From NCBI GenBank assembly GCA_021795135.1, contig JAJYPT010000064.1:1-9156 (forward strand): 9,156 nt of DNA, written 5' to 3'. Of the stretch, positions 7,288-9,156 are shown one piece after another; position 1 is the first letter of the stretch; every line of letters starts with the position of its first letter. This stretch comes from Actinomycetes bacterium. GTDB taxonomy: Bacteria; Actinomycetota; Acidimicrobiia; Acidimicrobiales; JAJYPT01. The notes under the pieces are model-generated. The model worked only from the letters and a program-made list of their open reading frames with translations, was not told the origin of the DNA and made no database searches. Both the position numbers and the translations under genes were made by a program.

Positions 7288-7537
7288 CGCGATGGTTGAA
7301 GTGAAATTAAGACCTGGAATAGCTGATCCTCAAGGTGCAACTATTGAAAGAGCTTTACCTGCATTAGGTTTTGAAGAAGTCTCAGGAGTAAGGGTGGGTA
7401 AAGCTTTTCGTTTTCAAATTGATGCACAAGATGTTGGGGCTGCGGCTGAGGTAATAGATGAAATGTGTAAAAGGCTTTTAGCAAATCCTGTGATTGAAGA
7501 TTCTTTAGTAATTGAATTAAATCCTATTGATGGATAG
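7277..7537 (+). CDS. purS: FGAM synthetase subunit PurS
   Basis: PurS is the small structural subunit that bridges PurQ and the small-type PurL in the FGAM synthetase complex (FGAR to FGAM with glutamine and ATP). The 86 residues match the usual 80-90. Family landmarks are the DPQG motif at 17-20, an ERALPALGF helix, the GVRVGK turn at 37-42 and CKRLLANPVIED at 64-75. With the TTG start the DPQG motif falls at the position seen in Bacillus PurS, and AAGGAG sits just upstream. Its first 11 bases overlap purC, so translation is probably coupled. The gap to purQ is 32 bases. Presence of purS implies the multi-subunit complex and a short PurL, in agreement with the PurL start at 8854. Confidence 0.96.
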   Translation: MKFDAMVEVKLRPGIADPQGATIERALPALGFEEVSGVRVGKAFRFQIDAQDVGAAAEVIDEMCKRLLANPVIEDSLVIELNPIDG

Positions 7538-7569
7538 TTGTTGGAAAAGGTACCTAAGTTAGGAGCAAT

Positions 7570-8250
7570 ATGAGTACCAATATCGGTGTAGTAATGTTTC
7601 CAGGTTCCAATTGTGACTACGATGCCTTAGAAGCTGTACAAGCTTTTGGTGCCACTGCACATATTCTTTGGCACAACACAGAGGATTTATCAAATATAGA
7701 CGCTGTTATTTTGCCTGGAGGTTTTTCCTACGGAGACTATTTACGTCCTGGGGCCTTAGCTCGTTTTTCTGCCATCATAGGACAGGTAAAGAAATTTGCA
7801 GCCTTAGGAGGACCAGTGGTTGGAATATGTAATGGATTTCAAGTTCTAACAGAAGCTGGATTGTTGCCAGGAGTACTCCAAAAAAATAAAGGCCTTAAAT
7901 TTATTTGTGACAATATCAAAGTAAAAGTAGAAGCAGATTCAGTACTTACTCATGATGCACAAAGGGGTTCTATATTAGAAATTCCCATAAGTCATTTTGA
8001 GGGAAATTTTACTTGTGATTATGCCACTTTGGAAGAATTAGAATCCCAAGATAGAATTATTCTTAGATACGAAGATAACCCAAATGGATCTATGGGAGAT
8101 ATAGCAGGTATATGTAATAAACAGCGAAACGTTGTTGGACTTATGCCTCATCCCGAAAGAGCTTATAATTCTATTATTGGTTCTGGGGATGGAGAAATAT
8201 TGATCAAATCGTTACTTAACTCTGCTTCTATTTTTAGTGATTCTAAATAA
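7570..8250 (+). CDS. purQ: FGAM synthetase glutaminase subunit PurQ
   Basis: PurQ is a class I glutamine amidotransferase that hydrolyses glutamine and channels ammonia to PurL. The 226 residues are the normal length. The catalytic triad is visible: nucleophile C87 in GICNGFQ, and H194 and E196 in MPHPERA. The oxyanion-hole region is LPGGFSYGDYLRPG at 48-61, and the N-terminal MFPGSNCD motif is present. ATG 7570 is preceded by AGGAG (7561-7565) at four bases' spacing. It is the last gene of the purA-purQ run. Its stop is directly followed by a long perfect hairpin, and its usual partner purL is separated from it by a reverse-strand gene. Confidence 0.98.
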   Translation: MSTNIGVVMFPGSNCDYDALEAVQAFGATAHILWHNTEDLSNIDAVILPGGFSYGDYLRPGALARFSAIIGQVKKFAALGGPVVGICNGFQVLTEAGLLPGVLQKNKGLKFICDNIKVKVEADSVLTHDAQRGSILEIPISHFEGNFTCDYATLEELESQDRIILRYEDNPNGSMGDIAGICNKQRNVVGLMPHPERAYNSIIGSGDGEILIKSLLNSASIFSDSK

Positions 8251-8297
8251 TTTTTATTAGTCATATGGTCTTTTTTTGACCATATGACTAATAAAAA
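8251..8297. terminator. Perfect 20-bp inverted repeat with T7 loop between convergent genes
   Basis: Arms at 8251-8270 and 8278-8297 are exact reverse complements and are separated by seven T residues. The repeat begins on the base after the purQ stop and lies 14 bases past the stop of the reverse-strand gene, the position of a shared bidirectional terminator. The polarity is odd: the 5' arm opens with five T and the 3' arm closes with five A on both strands, so no U-tract follows the stem in either direction. It may therefore act as a 3'-end stabiliser, a termination element that works differently, or a protein site. A strong hairpin is certain; its function is inferred. Confidence 0.6.
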
Positions 8298-8302
8298 CTT
8301 AG

Positions 8303-8318
8303 AAAATAAGCTTATTTT
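8303..8318. repeat. 16-bp perfect palindrome around an AAGCTT core
   Basis: AAAATAAGCTTATTTT is a perfect palindrome starting five bases after the larger hairpin and containing the TAA stop of the reverse-strand gene. It has the A-rich then T-rich polarity of a terminator in both directions, but the stem would be almost entirely A-T and weak. It may assist termination of both converging transcripts, or be incidental in AT-rich DNA. Confidence 0.4.
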
Positions 8319-8740
8319 TCATTTCCCGTTCGTTCTATACCAGCTTTTTTTAATACAGCTGGATCTACGCCTGCTTCTCTCCAAGCGGCATAACTTACAT
8401 TTTTTCTTTCACCGTATTCTTTAGCTGATTTGATAAATTCTTCTTCTAATTCAGCTATGTTAACTCCGTGTTCTTTTTTTGCTAATTCTGCTTCTAGATC
8501 CATTCTTTCTTGTAAAAGATGTAAGCGAGATAAAGGATCAGCATTTTCAATTCGCTCTTCAACTGTTTTCAATTGGCGTCTGACTGATTCAGGAGTACGT
8601 TTACGACCTCTTTTGGGTCTATATAGTTCAAGAGCTTCTAAATAACGACGTACAGAACGCCCTTGTTCTCTGCCAACAGCAAGAGCTTCTTTATGTTGGT
8701 CTGACATTGGTGATTTTTCACGGGCGAAACCATTGGACAT
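8312..8740 (-). CDS. Uncharacterised basic, coiled-coil-rich protein between purQ and purL
   Basis: This is a 142-residue soluble protein that I cannot name. Residues 22-60 are strongly basic (GREQGRSVRRYLEALEL, then RPKRGRKRTPESVRRQL), including an AT-hook-like KRGRKRTP. Residues 50-110 are charged and heptad-like, with EERIENADPLSRLHLLQERM then DLEAELAKKEHG, and are probably helical or coiled coil. The C-terminus holds a compact SYAAWREAGVDPAVLKKAGI segment at 116-135. There is no signal peptide, membrane span or catalytic motif. The ordered, codon-like composition and distinct domains argue for a real gene; I recall similar proteins in other actinobacteria but could not check. ATG 8740 is preferred to ATG 8707 because a TATACT -10 box ends seven bases upstream, consistent with a leaderless message. 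It lies convergent to purQ and divergent from purL. Nucleic-acid binding is a guess from charge only. Confidence 0.8.
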   Translation of the reverse strand: MSNGFAREKSPMSDQHKEALAVGREQGRSVRRYLEALELYRPKRGRKRTPESVRRQLKTVEERIENADPLSRLHLLQERMDLEAELAKKEHGVNIAELEEEFIKSAKEYGERKNVSYAAWREAGVDPAVLKKAGIERTGNEK

Positions 8741-8747
8741 AAATAGA

Positions 8748-8753
8748 AGTATA
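8748..8753 (-). promoter_or_regulatory. -10 box for a leaderless transcript of the reverse-strand gene
   Basis: On the reverse strand TATACT (five of six matches to TATAAT) ends seven bases before ATG 8740, so transcription would begin at or next to the A of the start codon. No Shine-Dalgarno is present in those bases. A TTGAAA at 8778-8773 could be the -35, but its 19-base spacing is long. Leaderless genes are common in Actinomycetota. Confidence 0.45.
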
Positions 8754-8816
8754 CCTATGTCTTTTAGTAAATTTTCAAGCCAAAATAAGATTTTTTTTTT
8801 TATTAATAGAAGTTTT

Positions 8817-8838
8817 TATAAACTTTTATTTATATAAG
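8817..8838 (+). promoter_or_regulatory. Candidate -10 region for purL in the divergent intergenic region
   Basis: Two TATA-type hexamers, TATAAA (8817-8822) and TATAAG (8833-8838), lie 16-31 bases before the purL ATG. No convincing -35 is seen at the right distance for either. The second would give a very short leader of roughly 9 bases holding GAAG as a weak ribosome site. The surrounding 8741-8853 region also contains a run of eleven T (8791-8801) and AAGTTT-TTAT-AAACTT (8810-8825). As purL faces away from the reverse-strand gene, it must have its own promoter here or be read through from purQ. Confidence 0.35.
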
Positions 8839-8853
8839 CGTTAAGTTGAAGAT

Positions 8854-9156
8854 ATGGAAAGTAATATCCATAAGGCTCTTGGCCTTACAGATGATGAAAA
8901 TAAATTAATTCACGATATATTAGATAGATCTCCAAATTATTTGGAATTGGCAATGTTTAGTGTTATGTGGTCAGAACATTGTTCATATAAATCATCTCGT
9001 ATTCATTTACGTCGTTTACCTACAAAAGGAGAGAGAGTTTTAGTAGGTCCAGGGGAAAATGCTGGAGTGATTGATGCTGGTGGTGGAGTTGCAATAGCAA
9101 TTAGAATTGAAAGCCATAATCATCCTTCTGCTATTGAGCCTTTTCAAGGTGCTGCA
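8854..9156 (+). CDS. purL: FGAM synthetase large subunit PurL (small type), 3'-truncated
   Basis: These are the first 101 residues of PurL, the ATP-dependent synthetase subunit that turns FGAR to FGAM with ammonia from PurQ. The catalytic-site block MWSEHCSYKSSR at 38-49 carries H42, equivalent to the active-site histidine of small PurL proteins. GPGENAGVID at 65-74 and ESHNHPSAIEPFQGAA at 86-101 follow. The catalytic block lies close to the N-terminus, without the long leader domain of the ~1300-residue E. coli enzyme. This marks the ~720-750-residue type that needs PurS and PurQ, both encoded upstream. The start is ATG 8854, with only a weak GAAG upstream. The frame is open to the last base of the window. 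Confidence 0.97.
   Translation, partial: MESNIHKALGLTDDENKLIHDILDRSPNYLELAMFSVMWSEHCSYKSSRIHLRRLPTKGERVLVGPGENAGVIDAGGGVAIAIRIESHNHPSAIEPFQGAA

Noticed and set aside
8430..8645. 71-codon + strand frame opposite the uncharacterised gene
   Set aside because: Its product is Ser/Arg-rich low-complexity sequence, whereas the reverse-strand frame has ordered helical segments and a plausible promoter. Only one of the two is likely real.

Overview
The window is AT-rich, by eye about one third G+C, and densely coded. It carries parts of a heat-shock operon, a polysaccharide ABC exporter and a large purine biosynthesis cluster. The dnaJ-hspR pair, the stand-alone PurS/PurQ/small-PurL form of FGAM synthetase, the frequent TTG/GTG starts and one apparently leaderless reverse-strand gene all point to Actinomycetota. 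Together with the low G+C this suggests a genome-streamlined aquatic lineage such as the Ca. Actinomarina/low-GC Acidimicrobiia type. That placement is inference from gene content and composition; no 16S rRNA or other marker is present.

Layout. 1-794 is the 3' two thirds of dnaJ, followed one base later by the MerR-family repressor hspR (796-1194). After an 81-base gap lies an ABC-2 permease/ATPase pair (1276-2220 and 2226-3575) of the Wzm/Wzt or TagGH type. The ATPase has the extra C-terminal Wzt-type carbohydrate-binding domain, so the pair probably exports a lipid-linked surface glycan. The purine genes follow on the same strand: purA (3591-4883), purB (5000-6358), purC (6355-7287), purS (7277-7537) and purQ (7570-8250). 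purB/purC and purC/purS overlap, as expected of a tightly coupled operon. A perfect 20-bp inverted repeat (8251-8297) closes this run. A 142-codon reverse-strand gene of unknown function (8312-8740) then interrupts the cluster. purL (8854 to the window end) begins on the + strand beyond a 113-base divergent intergenic region.

How the genes work together. PurS, PurQ and PurL form the FGAM synthetase complex. PurC makes SAICAR. PurB acts twice, on SAICAR and on adenylosuccinate, and PurA commits IMP to AMP. DnaJ and HspR are chaperone and repressor of one stress circuit. The exporter appears functionally unrelated to its neighbours.

I did not find a clearly new multi-gene system. The points most worth a second look are the reverse-strand gene splitting purQ from purL, the unusually long hairpin whose polarity is wrong for a standard intrinsic terminator, the candidate internal promoter and small ORF between purA and purB, and the Wzt-type exporter in an actinobacterial context. 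No stretch longer than 300 bases lacks a gene, and I saw no tRNA, rRNA, CRISPR array or insertion sequence.
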